From Campylobacter sp. RM16187 (GTDB lineage: Bacteria > Campylobacterota > Campylobacteria > Campylobacterales > Campylobacteraceae): 64,000 nucleotides of DNA. Under the pieces are notes generated by a model that was not told the DNA's origin, did no database searches, and saw nothing but the letters and a program-made list of their open reading frames with translations. The first letter of the stretch is position 1, and every line of letters starts with the position of its first letter. Positions 37,419-46,996 of this stretch are shown piece after piece. The stretch lies in contig NZ_CP012549.1 in assembly GCF_025319965.1 (NCBI RefSeq), forward strand, positions 1,054,001-1,118,000. Reading direction: 5' to 3'. The position numbers and the translations under genes were made by a program.

Positions 37419-38375
37419 ATGAGTAGCTTTTCCGAACTAGAGCGGTTTTTTAACGAAACATGGGGCAATACCGAGCGATGCTTGAAAAATTTAAGCCTAA
37501 AAACCGAGGATATGATCTTAAACGCTCAGATGTTTAACAACGCAAACGGCTTTGGATACGGAATATTTGATATCTATTTCGATGATGATAAGGTGTTTAA
37601 TTCCGCAGACATAGGAGAATACTCTTTTATGTATTTTAACACCGGAAATAGCTCGGTTTGTATGAGTAGCAAAAACGTTAAGGATAACTTGTTTAGACCA
37701 AACGACGCTTGGATAGGAGTTATAAAAGAGCCCTTTAAAGGCAAGGTTGTTTATGAGCGTAAAAAACGCTTTAAAAGCCAGTGCATTTTTATGGATAATA
37801 ATTTAATAAAAGATTTTCCAATATTTAACGAGATGGAAAAATCTGAAACTATAAGCATTAAAGCAAGCTCTACGAATTTAGCACAAAAACTTATTCTCAA
37901 GGATTTAGAAAATTCTCATATATATAGAGATAAAATGAGAGAAATTTTTATTGAGTCTAAAATTTTAGAGATGATATATAAAAGTTTTTCAACTTCTGAT
38001 AATTGTGATTGCTGCAAAGGATTAAATTTATGCGACCATGATATAGCCGCTATAAAAAAGGCTAAAGAAATTTTGCTCAAAAATATGTCAAATCCGCCAT
38101 CCATCAAAGAACTTGCCAAAATTTGTGCTATAAATGAATTTAAGCTAAAAAGAGGTTTTAAACAGTATTTTGGCACAACTATCTATGCTATGCTACAAGA
38201 GGAAAGGCTTAAAAGTGCTAAAGAACTTTTATTGAGAAATGATGTAAGCGTAAAAGAGGCGGCTAGCATTGTCGGATACAGATCTTTGGCGCATTTTAGT
38301 AAGATTTTTAAAGAGAAATTTGATGTGCTGCCAATGGAAATCTCAAAACATAAAAAATTTTGGATTAAAGCTTAG
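37419..38375 (+). CDS. AraC-family regulator, YbtA/PchR type
   Basis: 318 residues. The C-terminal 100 residues (about 210-315) hold two helix-turn-helix motifs, with IKELAKICAINEFKLKRGFK and the family signature VKEAASIVGYRSLAHFSKIFKEKF. The N-terminal 200 residues would be the sensor domain; it carries a DNCDCCKGLNLCDHD Cys cluster just ahead of the HTH. Divergent from the FyuA-like receptor with a 107-base shared control region. In Yersinia YbtA and in Pseudomonas PchR activate the receptor gene when the siderophore is present; the same role is inferred here. Confidence 0.85.
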   Translation: MSSFSELERFFNETWGNTERCLKNLSLKTEDMILNAQMFNNANGFGYGIFDIYFDDDKVFNSADIGEYSFMYFNTGNSSVCMSSKNVKDNLFRPNDAWIGVIKEPFKGKVVYERKKRFKSQCIFMDNNLIKDFPIFNEMEKSETISIKASSTNLAQKLILKDLENSHIYRDKMREIFIESKILEMIYKSFSTSDNCDCCKGLNLCDHDIAAIKKAKEILLKNMSNPPSIKELAKICAINEFKLKRGFKQYFGTTIYAMLQEERLKSAKELLLRNDVSVKEAASIVGYRSLAHFSKIFKEKFDVLPMEISKHKKFWIKA

Positions 38376-38459
38376 AATACTAAATTTTCTAATCAATGTA
38401 ATTTCAGCAAAAATTAAGTAAGTTTTTAAGGGCTTTGAAACATCGATAAAATGGGGATT

Positions 38460-38534
<75 letters not shown>

Positions 38535-38544
38535 ATAATAAAAT

Positions 38545-38619
38545 TGGATGGGGTAAGAGGATTCGAACCTCTGAATGTCAGGACCAAAACCTGATGCCTT
38601 ACCGCTTGGCGATACCCCA
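38545..38619 (-). tRNA. tRNA-Gln (TTG)
   Basis: 75 bases including CCA. Acceptor TGGGGTA pairs with TACCCCA; anticodon stem-loop CAGGT TTTGGT CCTG presents TTG; T arm AGAGGTTCGAATCCTCT is intact. It is 10 bases upstream of the initiator tRNA on the same strand, so both are likely processed from one transcript. Confidence 0.95.
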
Positions 38620-38774
38620 ATACCAAATAAGAAAACGTGATTATATTCACTTTTTTAAAATTTGTCAAGACTTTAGCGCTAAAATAACGAAGTTTCAAAC
38701 AAATTTTAAATATATTAAAAAGTACTCATATAAAAACGATGCAAATTTAACTATATGCGCTACAAAATAAAAAC

Positions 38775-39467
38775 CTAAATTATATCCATATAAGATGTAT
38801 CATAAACGCCTTCAATACGCTTTTTAAGATCGTCTTGCCAGCCGTGACTTAAGTAGCGCAAATTCATAAATTTATCTATCAAATTTGAATTTTCTTTAGG
38901 CGCATAAAAGACACGATTTACATCAGCCACACTCATAGAGCTATCATCCCTAGAGACCATCTCGACACTATCGCCCGCCTTGCAAGCGCCCGCCTCAAGC
39001 ACTCTATAATACCAGCCACTTAGTCCGCTTCTAAAAATTTCTTTTGCAACTCCTGCGTTCATCCAGCGTTTTGATAGCTTAAAACATGGCTTTCTAGGCT
39101 GGCTTACTTGAAGCACAAGCGAGCCGATCTTATGCACATCGCCGATATATACGCTTTCTTCGCGCATGCCCAAGATAGTTAAATTCTCACCCATCGCACC
39201 AAAAGGCAAATTATTTAAGCCCAAAAACTCACTCCAAGCAGGATAGTTCTCATAAGAGTTTGCAAATATAGCCTTCTCTGCTCCGCCGTGATGCTTCTTA
39301 TCAGCCACCTCATCGCCATGAAAGCCGAATTTATCGGCATAAATTTCATCATTTGTCACAGTTTTAAATATCGCGCTTTGCCAAATTTTATTTATCGAAT
39401 TGGCCGCATTTTCATCTCCATAGGTTTGAACTTTACCTATCAATAAGGCCTTTACAATCCCCACCAT
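38775..39467 (-). CDS. MOSC-domain protein (YiiM-like)
   Basis: 230 residues, one MOSC domain with a conserved Cys in QPRKPCFKLSKRW near residue 125 and family motifs KHHGGAEKAIFANSYENYPAW and PFGAMGENLTI. YiiM-type proteins are molybdenum-cofactor dependent and reduce N-hydroxylated compounds. A role with molybdenum fits the molybdoreductase elsewhere in the window, but there is no operon link. Single gene downstream of the two tRNAs on the same strand. Confidence 0.88.
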   Translation of the reverse strand: MVGIVKALLIGKVQTYGDENAANSINKIWQSAIFKTVTNDEIYADKFGFHGDEVADKKHHGGAEKAIFANSYENYPAWSEFLGLNNLPFGAMGENLTILGMREESVYIGDVHKIGSLVLQVSQPRKPCFKLSKRWMNAGVAKEIFRSGLSGWYYRVLEAGACKAGDSVEMVSRDDSSMSVADVNRVFYAPKENSNLIDKFMNLRYLSHGWQDDLKKRIEGVYDTSYMDII

Positions 39468-39603
39468 AAACCTTTTTATAAATTTCTTAAATTTTATTCA
39501 ATTGATTTTATAGCATATCAATAAGTATCAATATAAAAAATAGTAAGCAAGAAAAGCCATAAAAGCTTTCCTGATAACATACGTATAATCAAACAAAGTA
39601 AAT

Positions 39604-40293
39604 TTAAGCTACATTTTGTAGATTTAATCTTCCGCCAAGCGGCTCATCATCATCATGAAATTCAAATTTAACAGCCCTAGCCCCAAAGTTTTTAGCAATA
39701 GCCTCAAGGGTATCGCGAGCAGATTTATGAATTTTGCTTTGAAGTTCGGAAATTAACTTAACAGACATCTTTTCGACCTCATTTCTAGCCTCTTCTATAA
39801 GTCTATTTTTATCCTCTTCTCTAAATGTGCTTCCAAAAAAGCCATTTAGTGAGTCGGGCAATAAAAATGGAATAAATTTACCGTTTTTCTCATCATAAAA
39901 TTTCATATTAGCAATCGAAAATTTATATTTACATGGAGGCATTACTATTAGATATTCGCTGTTTGCAATATTTATTATATCCATCTTTGGACTGGTTAGA
40001 TCATATATGAAATTTATCTCAAATTCAAATATCATCGATAGTTTTTTCTCGCTTACCAGCCATCTTAAATACTCTTTACCAAAGCTTCCAAATGCATGAT
40101 CAGTCTTTGTTACTATTTCCTTGCTATAGACTTGAAAAACGGAAAGCTCACCGATAGACTTAAGCTGTAATATCTCATTGCTTATAGAAGCTTTGCTAGT
40201 TCGATTGCTGCCTGAAATTTTAACAATTTTAAACAGCATAAAAACTACAACCAATAAAAAAGCCATAAGTGCTAAAATCATATAATCAATCAT
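39604..40293 (-). CDS. Unknown membrane-anchored protein, possibly DUF4230-like
   Basis: 229 residues from ATG 40293, chosen because AAAAAGGAG lies five bases upstream; a start ten codons further up has no RBS. One membrane anchor at about residues 4-22. The rest is likely extracytoplasmic: KSIGELSVFQVYSKE, then beta-rich segments with IVMPPCKYKFSI, then a helical segment (about 165-210). The layout (anchor, LxxIGELxxxEV start, helical tail) recalls DUF4230 proteins, a tentative comparison. I know no function for it. Confidence 0.6.
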   Translation of the reverse strand: MIDYMILALMAFLLVVVFMLFKIVKISGSNRTSKASISNEILQLKSIGELSVFQVYSKEIVTKTDHAFGSFGKEYLRWLVSEKKLSMIFEFEINFIYDLTSPKMDIINIANSEYLIVMPPCKYKFSIANMKFYDEKNGKFIPFLLPDSLNGFFGSTFREEDKNRLIEEARNEVEKMSVKLISELQSKIHKSARDTLEAIAKNFGARAVKFEFHDDDEPLGGRLNLQNVA

Positions 40294-40360
40294 ATATTCT
40301 CCTTTTTTAAAGCCTTTTAGCAAAAAATAATGAATTTAGTATTAATGTCACTACTTTATA

Positions 40361-41572
40361 TTAAAAAATTTGCCTAAACTCAAATCCTGCGCCTTTTAAG
40401 CTTTTGCTAACCTGCTCTTGATGATCCTTGCCCTTTGTCTCAAGCGTTATGATAATACTTGCATCGCCATACTCAAGCTCAGTGGAGAAGCGATCATAAT
40501 CTATCTTAACGATATTGGCGTTTGCAGCTTTAAGCGCATCAGTTAAGCTTAAAAGCGCACCCGGCTTATCTATCAATGTTACTTGTATAATCATCTTGCG
40601 AGATGACTTGATAAGACCTTTTTCTATTATTATGTTTAACATCTGCACGTCGATATTACCGCCACTTAAGACTATGCCTACTTTAGAGCCTTTTTTGATC
40701 TTTACCTTGCCGTGCATAACGCATGCTACACCTACTGCTCCTGCACCTTCTACGACTATCTTTTGATTTTCCAAAAGATACAAGATCGCATTAGCTATCT
40801 CTTCATCATCTACTTGCACTATCTCGTCAACGCACTCAACAATATGAGCCAAAGTTATCTCACTAGCATCTCTAACAGCGATTCCATCGGCTATTGTACG
40901 AACTGATTTTGAATTTATAACTTTTTTTGCATTGAAGCTATTATACATTGCAGGTGCGCCCTTTGCGCTTACTCCGATTACTTTAATATCCGGATTTACC
41001 TGCTTAACACAGCTTGCCACACCACTTATTAGCCCGCCACCGCCAACAGGAACTATTATCATATCAAGATCGGCTATCTCGTCAAGCATTTCAAGCCCTA
41101 CTGTTCCTTGACCAGCCATTACAAATTCATCATTAAATGGATGAATGAAGCTCATGCCGTTTTCTTTGGCATAAGATACGGCAAATTCATAAGCTTCGTC
41201 AAAATTGTCTCCGCTTAGCAAAACTTCCGCACCAAGAGCCTTGGTGCCGGCAACCTTTAAAAGTGGTGTAGATTCTGGCATAACGATAATAGCCTTGGCT
41301 CCAAACTCTCTAGCGCTTAAAGCGACACCTTGCGCATGATTTCCTGCACTTGCAGCTACGACTCCCTTGCTGCGCTCCTCTTCACTCAAATTTGCTATCT
41401 TATTATATGCACCTCTTATTTTATATGCACCAGTACGTTGTAAATTCTCTTTTTTTAGATATACGCTAGCCCCACTCATCTGGCTAAGTCTAGTGCTATA
41501 TGCGAACGGAGTCTTATCCACAAATCCGCTTATTGTGCGTTTGGCTTGTATTATTTTATTTAACGATATCAT
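40361..41572 (-). CDS. ilvA: Threonine ammonia-lyase with C-terminal ACT domain
   Basis: PLP enzyme deaminating threonine to 2-oxobutanoate for isoleucine synthesis. 403 residues: catalytic domain (1-320) with PLP-binding Lys51 in RTGAYKIRGAYNK, the phosphate-binding glycine loop VGGGGLISG, and SAGNHAQGVA; then a single ACT domain (about 325-400, MIIQVTLIDKPGALLSLTDAL) for allosteric control. This is the short one-ACT form, not the two-ACT E. coli IlvA, so catabolic use is also possible. It overlaps the CoA-binding protein gene by 17 bases. Confidence 0.92.
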   Translation of the reverse strand: MISLNKIIQAKRTISGFVDKTPFAYSTRLSQMSGASVYLKKENLQRTGAYKIRGAYNKIANLSEEERSKGVVAASAGNHAQGVALSAREFGAKAIIVMPESTPLLKVAGTKALGAEVLLSGDNFDEAYEFAVSYAKENGMSFIHPFNDEFVMAGQGTVGLEMLDEIADLDMIIVPVGGGGLISGVASCVKQVNPDIKVIGVSAKGAPAMYNSFNAKKVINSKSVRTIADGIAVRDASEITLAHIVECVDEIVQVDDEEIANAILYLLENQKIVVEGAGAVGVACVMHGKVKIKKGSKVGIVLSGGNIDVQMLNIIIEKGLIKSSRKMIIQVTLIDKPGALLSLTDALKAANANIVKIDYDRFSTELEYGDASIIITLETKGKDHQEQVSKSLKGAGFEFRQIF

Positions 41573-41960
41573 TTTTCAACCTCTCTAGCTCTATTTTTAT
41601 ACATTTATCTTCGACAAAATTTATATTATTTTCTTTAGCTATTATTTTAGCATTTTTATTTGTGATACCAAGTTGAAGCCAAAGAGTTTTAATGCCTAAA
41701 TTTATGACTTCCATTATCAAATTTTCAGCAAATTCGCCTTTTCTAAACATAACGGCTATATCTATCTTTTTATCTATCTCACTTAAGCTTCTATAGACTT
41801 TGCGACCCAAAATTTCATCCTCTTTAGGATAAATTGGAAAGATATTAAAGCCCTCTTTGATTAGAAATTTAGCTACTATATTACTAGCTTTGCTCTCATC
41901 TGGACTTAATCCTACTATAGCTATATTTTTAGATGTTTTTAATATATTATCAATTCTCAT
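41556..41960 (-). CDS. CoA-binding domain protein (YccU-like)
   Basis: 134-residue Rossmann-fold protein with IAIVGLSPDESKASNIVAKFLIKEGF, then IFPIYPKEDEILGRKVYRSL and LWLQLGITN. This is the stand-alone CoA_binding_2 family, whose cellular role is not known. It overlaps both neighbours (trmA by 11 bases, ilvA by 17), so it is co-translated with them. Confidence 0.88.
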   Translation of the reverse strand: MRIDNILKTSKNIAIVGLSPDESKASNIVAKFLIKEGFNIFPIYPKEDEILGRKVYRSLSEIDKKIDIAVMFRKGEFAENLIMEVINLGIKTLWLQLGITNKNAKIIAKENNINFVEDKCIKIELERLKNDIVK

Positions 41961-43080
41961 TTTTGCTCCTTAAAAGCACTCCACACTCTATATGAGTAGT
42001 GTTAGCAAACTGATCAAAAATTGCGAATTTACTTACTTTATGGCTCTTGGAAAGCTCTTTTAGATTCTCTTTTAAAGTGGTCGGATTACAGGATATGTAG
42101 ATTATATTTTCATAATTTTTTATAAAATTTATTACACTTGACTCAAGACCTGCGCGAGGAGGATCTACTAAGATATGAGAAAAGTTAAATTCGCTCAAAT
42201 TTATTTCTTTTAAGCGATTAAATTCTCTCACACCGGCAAAAGCTTGCATAAGCTCATCTGCCGAAAGTCTAATAAATTTTATATTATCGACACTGTTTAA
42301 TTCACAATTTTTAAGTGCGTTTTCAATTGACTTCTTTGAAATCTCCGTAGCTAAAATTTTACTAAATTTATCAGCCATCGGAATAGTAAAATTTCCATGT
42401 CCGCAATACATCTCAAGCATATCACGGCTATCTTTTACACAATCTTTAGCCCAACCTATCATCTTTTCATTGACGGCTCTATTTGGCTGAATAAAGGCTC
42501 CATCACCCAAGATAAATTTATACTCTCTTTGAAGTATATTTAATCTTTCTTTTAAATTTTCGCTACCGCTTATCAGTTTTTTGCCCCTACTTCTTGCGAT
42601 AACAAAAATTCCAAATTCTTGTGCCAGGCCATCAAATTCACTCTTTAAATTTGAAACATCTTTGTGGTACAAAAGCACTACCAAAAGCTCGTCTTTGGTT
42701 GATATAAACTCGATTCCAAAAATTTTATCTCTTAAATTTCTATTTGTTTCTATATATCTTAAAAGAGGCGGCATAAGAGCGGCTATTTTAGAATCAACTT
42801 TTAAACACTCATCAATCATTACAAATTTTTGATTTTTACCACGCATAGAGTAACTTATCTGGTTTTTATTGTGATAAATTCCAAACTCCGCTCTACTTCG
42901 GTAATAGATTGATTCTGAAGCGAAAAATTCAAACTCATCCGTATAAAACTCTTTAAATTCGCGCTTAATATACTCTTTTTTGAACTTTATCTGCTCGATA
43001 TATGGTAAATTCAGAGTGCAACTTCCGCACTCTGAAACAAATTTACAATCCAAACTCAAATTAAACTTTCTGCCCCACAA
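41950..43080 (-). CDS. trmA: tRNA (uracil-5-)-methyltransferase
   Basis: Methylates U54 of tRNA with SAM. Up to 376 residues. An N-terminal Cys-rich stretch (CKFVSECGSCTLNLPY) is followed by the RNA-binding part; the catalytic part has DMLEMYCGHGNFTIPMA (SAM site), the catalytic Cys region IIYISCNPTTLKENL and DPPRAGLE. Start is uncertain: a TTG at 43080 overlaps the antiporter gene by 20 bases, while another TTG at 43059 gives a start closer to the conserved Cys stretch. Neither has an outstanding RBS. Confidence 0.88.
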   Translation of the reverse strand: MWGRKFNLSLDCKFVSECGSCTLNLPYIEQIKFKKEYIKREFKEFYTDEFEFFASESIYYRSRAEFGIYHNKNQISYSMRGKNQKFVMIDECLKVDSKIAALMPPLLRYIETNRNLRDKIFGIEFISTKDELLVVLLYHKDVSNLKSEFDGLAQEFGIFVIARSRGKKLISGSENLKERLNILQREYKFILGDGAFIQPNRAVNEKMIGWAKDCVKDSRDMLEMYCGHGNFTIPMADKFSKILATEISKKSIENALKNCELNSVDNIKFIRLSADELMQAFAGVREFNRLKEINLSEFNFSHILVDPPRAGLESSVINFIKNYENIIYISCNPTTLKENLKELSKSHKVSKFAIFDQFANTTHIECGVLLRSKNEN

Positions 43081-44749
43081 ATCTAACCATTAAAGCTACT
43101 GCCAAAAGTCCAAGCGGAAGAGCGATCCATATACTAAGCCCCAATGATACAGGCATATAACCTACAAGAATACTTACCGCACATATACTTAAAGCATAAG
43201 GCATCTGTGTTTGAACGTGATCTATGTGATTACATCCGGCACCCATTGACGAAAGTATCGTAGTATCCGATATCGGCGAACAGTGATCGCCAAATATAGC
43301 TCCGGTTAAAACAGCCGAGATATTTACTATCATATAGGCATGAAGCGCATCACCCTCAAGGCCACTATTTACTCCTACCGCATTTGCAAGAGGGATGGCA
43401 AGAGGCATTAAAATTCCCATTGTTCCATAGCTTGTACCTGTAGAAAAAGATATAAATGAACCCAATATGAATACGGCTGCAGGAAGGACTATCTTAGGCG
43501 TAGCGGAAGATAGCATATCGACAAGATATCTTGATGTGCCAAGCTCTTTTATAACAGAGCTTAAGCTCCATGCAAGAAGCAAGATAACAATCGTTACTAT
43601 CATTGTTTTCCAGCCTTTAACCCAGGTCTCAATAGCCTCTTTTACGCTGAATATTTTTCTATATATACCTATAAATATCGCAACTATAGTCGCCAAAAGT
43701 GCGGATTGGAATAGAGCGACCGAAGCATCGGCATTACCGAATGTCTCTCTAAATGTTTCAAATCCAAACGGATTTGCTAAGGCTTTTTCAAGAGTCTCTC
43801 CTTGCAAGGCATTTAATCCGCTGAAATAAAAGCTGACAAATGCGCCTATTATAAGGACTAAAAGTGGAATAACAGCATTTGAACTTTGAAGCTTTATACC
43901 CTCTTTTGGCTCAAGAGTCTTATCTTCAACATCCACCATTCTTGACTTGGTTGAGTGAAGCTCTCCTGTGCGAGCTCTCCTCTCAGCCTTTAGCATGCCT
44001 CCAAATTCTCGTCCCATAAAAGCGGTACAGACTATAAAAAAGAGCATAAATAGATTGTAAAATCTATAAGGAATTGTCTCTACAAATATTCCAAAGGCGT
44101 TTATATCTGTTATTCCTATTAGCTCATATCCGTTTTTAATAAGTGAAATTTCAAGCCCTACCCAGGTAGAAATGATGGCTATGCCAGCTATTGGAGCGGC
44201 GGTAGCATCTATGATAAAGGCTAGCTTTTCGCGACTAACCTTAAATTTATCAGTTATAGGGCGCATAATTGGGCCTACAATCAAAGCGTTTGCATAGTCG
44301 TCAAAAAATACGAATAGTCCCATAACCCAGGTTGAAATCTGTGCAGAAACTCCGGTCTTTGCTCTCTTGCTAAGCCATAGTGCTACAGCCTTAGTGCCAC
44401 CCATCTTTGTAATTAATGCAACAACACCCCCTATACAAAGAACCTGAAGTATAATACCGGCATTCCAGCTATCGGCCATTGAGCCTACTATACGCTGAAC
44501 TATGCTGATAAAACCCTTCACAAAAGAGGTAAAAGCACCGTTGTCTGCTATATTTATTAGATATGTTCCACTAAACACACCTATAAAAAGAGACAAAATA
44601 ACATCTTTTGTTATAAATGCCAAAACTATAGCCACAACAGGTGGCACAAGTGTCCAAATACCAAATATCTGGGCATTTTTTGCCGCCACTTCAGGATCTA
44701 CGGCAAAAGCCAAGATAGGCAATAAAAATAAGAATAAAAATTTTTGCAC
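43061..44749 (-). CDS. NhaC-family sodium/proton antiporter
   Basis: 562-residue polytopic inner-membrane protein, about 12 membrane segments, with the NhaC signature region (FVFFDDYANALIVGPIMRPITDKF) and the GDHCSPISDTTILSSMGAGCNH motif near residue 500. These motifs are shared by NhaC-type Na+/H+ and related organic-acid or amino-acid antiporters, so the ion is not certain. The N-terminal 17 residues look like a cleavable or first hydrophobic segment. Confidence 0.88.
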   Translation of the reverse strand: MQKFLFLFLLPILAFAVDPEVAAKNAQIFGIWTLVPPVVAIVLAFITKDVILSLFIGVFSGTYLINIADNGAFTSFVKGFISIVQRIVGSMADSWNAGIILQVLCIGGVVALITKMGGTKAVALWLSKRAKTGVSAQISTWVMGLFVFFDDYANALIVGPIMRPITDKFKVSREKLAFIIDATAAPIAGIAIISTWVGLEISLIKNGYELIGITDINAFGIFVETIPYRFYNLFMLFFIVCTAFMGREFGGMLKAERRARTGELHSTKSRMVDVEDKTLEPKEGIKLQSSNAVIPLLVLIIGAFVSFYFSGLNALQGETLEKALANPFGFETFRETFGNADASVALFQSALLATIVAIFIGIYRKIFSVKEAIETWVKGWKTMIVTIVILLLAWSLSSVIKELGTSRYLVDMLSSATPKIVLPAAVFILGSFISFSTGTSYGTMGILMPLAIPLANAVGVNSGLEGDALHAYMIVNISAVLTGAIFGDHCSPISDTTILSSMGAGCNHIDHVQTQMPYALSICAVSILVGYMPVSLGLSIWIALPLGLLAVALMVRFVGQKV

Positions 44750-44770
44750 TCTCTTTCCTTTGTATTAAAT

Positions 44771-45520
44771 TTAATTTTTCTCCACATGAAGCCCTGCCCA
44801 AGTCTGAGCAGTAGCCATCAGCTCTACAATGTTTATATTCACATGCTTTGGCATATTTATACAGTTTACAACAATAGTCGCTATATCTTGCGCGGTTATA
44901 GGCTCAACGCCCGCATAAACCTCATTAGCACGCTCTATATCACCTTTAAACCTCACTTCGCTAAATTCTGTCTTGCAAATACCAGGCGCAATCTCTGTCA
45001 CACGAATACCGGTTCCTTTTAAATCATTTCTTATATTCCTACTAAACTGCTTAACAAAGGCCTTAGAAGCTCCATATACGTGACTTCCAGGATATGGCCA
45101 AGCGCCGGCAGTAGATCCTAGGTTAAATACATATCCGCTCTTTCTAGCAGCCATTATGGGCAAAACAGCTTTAGTGGAGTACAAAAGCCCTTTTATATTA
45201 GTATCTATCATTGTTTCAAGGTCATCCACACTTGTTTGCAATATTCCATCTATGCCTAGTGCGAGACCTGCATTATTAACTAAAATTTCAATATCCCTGT
45301 AAGATTCCGGAATATTTTTTACAGCCTCCAAAACAGCATCCTTATCCCTAATGTCACACTCTATTATATGAGTATTTTTTAGCTCCTTAGCTAATTTTTC
45401 CAACCTATCTCTTCGGCGCCCTAGGGCTACTATTTTATAACCCTCTTTTGATAGCCTTCTTGCTATCGCATCGCCAAATCCGGATGTTGCTCCGGTTATA
45501 AAAGCCGTTCCTTTCACCAC
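44771..45520 (-). CDS. Short-chain dehydrogenase/reductase (YdfG-like)
   Basis: 249 residues, classical SDR. Nucleotide motif TGATSGFGDAIAR at residues 9-21, an ALGRRRDRL Arg cluster favouring NADPH, NNAGLALG, catalytic Ser in FNLGSTAG, and YGASKAFVK with catalytic Tyr/Lys. Similar in layout to YdfG/SDR5C-type 3-hydroxy acid or serine dehydrogenases; substrate is not deducible. Eight bases downstream of the ankyrin gene and 21 upstream of the antiporter, all on the minus strand. Confidence 0.88.
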   Translation of the reverse strand: MVKGTAFITGATSGFGDAIARRLSKEGYKIVALGRRRDRLEKLAKELKNTHIIECDIRDKDAVLEAVKNIPESYRDIEILVNNAGLALGIDGILQTSVDDLETMIDTNIKGLLYSTKAVLPIMAARKSGYVFNLGSTAGAWPYPGSHVYGASKAFVKQFSRNIRNDLKGTGIRVTEIAPGICKTEFSEVRFKGDIERANEVYAGVEPITAQDIATIVVNCINMPKHVNINIVELMATAQTWAGLHVEKN

Positions 45521-45528
45521 TACCCCTT

Positions 45529-46797
45529 CTAATTATCAAAATTTGACTTTAAGCCAAGAGCTTTTAAATACTGCAAATTTGCCTCTTTTTTGCCCATTAT
45601 CGCATAATCAAAAGCGTTAAATCCGGCATCATCTACAGCATTTAAATCAACACCTACGGATATTAAAAATTTTAAAATTTCCACATCACTTTTACGAGCA
45701 GCCTCCATAAAAATAGTTCTTGATGTATGCTCAAAGTCGCAAGGTTTTATATAGCTTGGTAAAACCTCTCCTAGATTTGAAGCATAAGCAAGCTTTGTGT
45801 TTATATCAATAGTCCTCTTGCTTACATCAGCTCCGTGCTCTACAAGTAGCTTTACGAGATTAAGATCATTTAGTCCTACAGCCTTAAAAAGAGGGGTTTG
45901 TCCTAGCAAATTTGAATAATTTACGTCAGCACCGTTTTTAAGTAGCAGTTCAACACTTTTTAAATTATTAAGAGCGAAAAAAAGAGGGCTCTCATACCCA
46001 CTATTAATATCTACTCCTATTTGTATAAACTCTTTAAGAATATCTATGCTTTTATCATAAAGCAGCGCTGTTTCAAAAGCTTTTTGCAAAGAGTCTTTAG
46101 AAATCTTTCCGGAGTATATAAACTCGTTTATATCATTTTTTGAGAATTTAGGATCACTAACGCGCTTTTGCACTTCGCTAATATCTAACATGCTGGCCGC
46201 AAAATCCTCTTTTTGTATCGCAATTGCAAATTTTAAAAACTCATTTGCAATCTTTGTGGCATAGTAAATAGCACTGCCCTCATCCATTCTAAAACTGGCC
46301 ATATAGTGTTTTACGGTAGGACCAAGAGCCTCATTGTAGTTTTTGTTAAACACTCTAAATAGTAAAAAATTTGAAAGAGTTTGATGCCCCCAGTATCTAA
46401 AAAAAGCTCTATTTTGTTCAAGCTCTTTTTCATATTCTTCGGATTCAAGAAGAGTTTGTGCATAAATATCAGGCTCAATTCCGGCTTTTAAAAGCATAAA
46501 TTTAAAATTATTTAAATTTATATCCGCAATTTTTCCTACACAAGAGCGACTCTCCGATCTTATTTTAGTTGAGGTGTCAAGCAGATTTTCTATATGCTTT
46601 AAATTTAAAAGAGAACTTGAGCATCTAAAATCAATGGCTGCTAATCCTGCTGCTTCGATATTAAAATTTGCAGAAAAAACACGTAGTTTATTGGCTAAAA
46701 TTTCATCGCAGTCAAGTCTGCCATCATCTAATATACTTCCAAAAGCAAGGGGTACAAAAAATAAAAATAATAAAATTGCCTTTATGGCAAACCCCAT
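45529..46797 (-). CDS. Exported ankyrin-repeat protein
   Basis: 422 residues from ATG 46797, picked because GAGGAG sits seven bases ahead; an upstream ATG has none. N-terminal signal peptide (about 1-22, AIKAILLFLFFVPLAFG). The middle is helical with several Cys; ankyrin repeats run from about residue 250 to the end (ESPLFFALNNLKSVELLLKN, TPLFKAVGLNDLNLVKLLVE, TIFMEAARKSDVEILKFLIS, FNAFDYAIMGKKEAN). Probably periplasmic and protein-binding. Heads the four-gene minus-strand run down to trmA. Confidence 0.8.
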   Translation of the reverse strand: MGFAIKAILLFLFFVPLAFGSILDDGRLDCDEILANKLRVFSANFNIEAAGLAAIDFRCSSSLLNLKHIENLLDTSTKIRSESRSCVGKIADINLNNFKFMLLKAGIEPDIYAQTLLESEEYEKELEQNRAFFRYWGHQTLSNFLLFRVFNKNYNEALGPTVKHYMASFRMDEGSAIYYATKIANEFLKFAIAIQKEDFAASMLDISEVQKRVSDPKFSKNDINEFIYSGKISKDSLQKAFETALLYDKSIDILKEFIQIGVDINSGYESPLFFALNNLKSVELLLKNGADVNYSNLLGQTPLFKAVGLNDLNLVKLLVEHGADVSKRTIDINTKLAYASNLGEVLPSYIKPCDFEHTSRTIFMEAARKSDVEILKFLISVGVDLNAVDDAGFNAFDYAIMGKKEANLQYLKALGLKSNFDN

Positions 46798-46996
46798 TTC
46801 GCAACTCCTCTTTTTAAGAACTGGATTAAATTTCAATCAATTACTTTAATTTTGCTAAAATTTTAATTATAAGATTTTACAAAATTTCGTTTTATACTTT
46901 TATAAAGTCCGATTATATAACAATATTTTTTAAACGAAAGCGGCTTTTTGCAATATTTAGATAAAACATCTTAAAGAATTTAAATTATTTCCAGAT

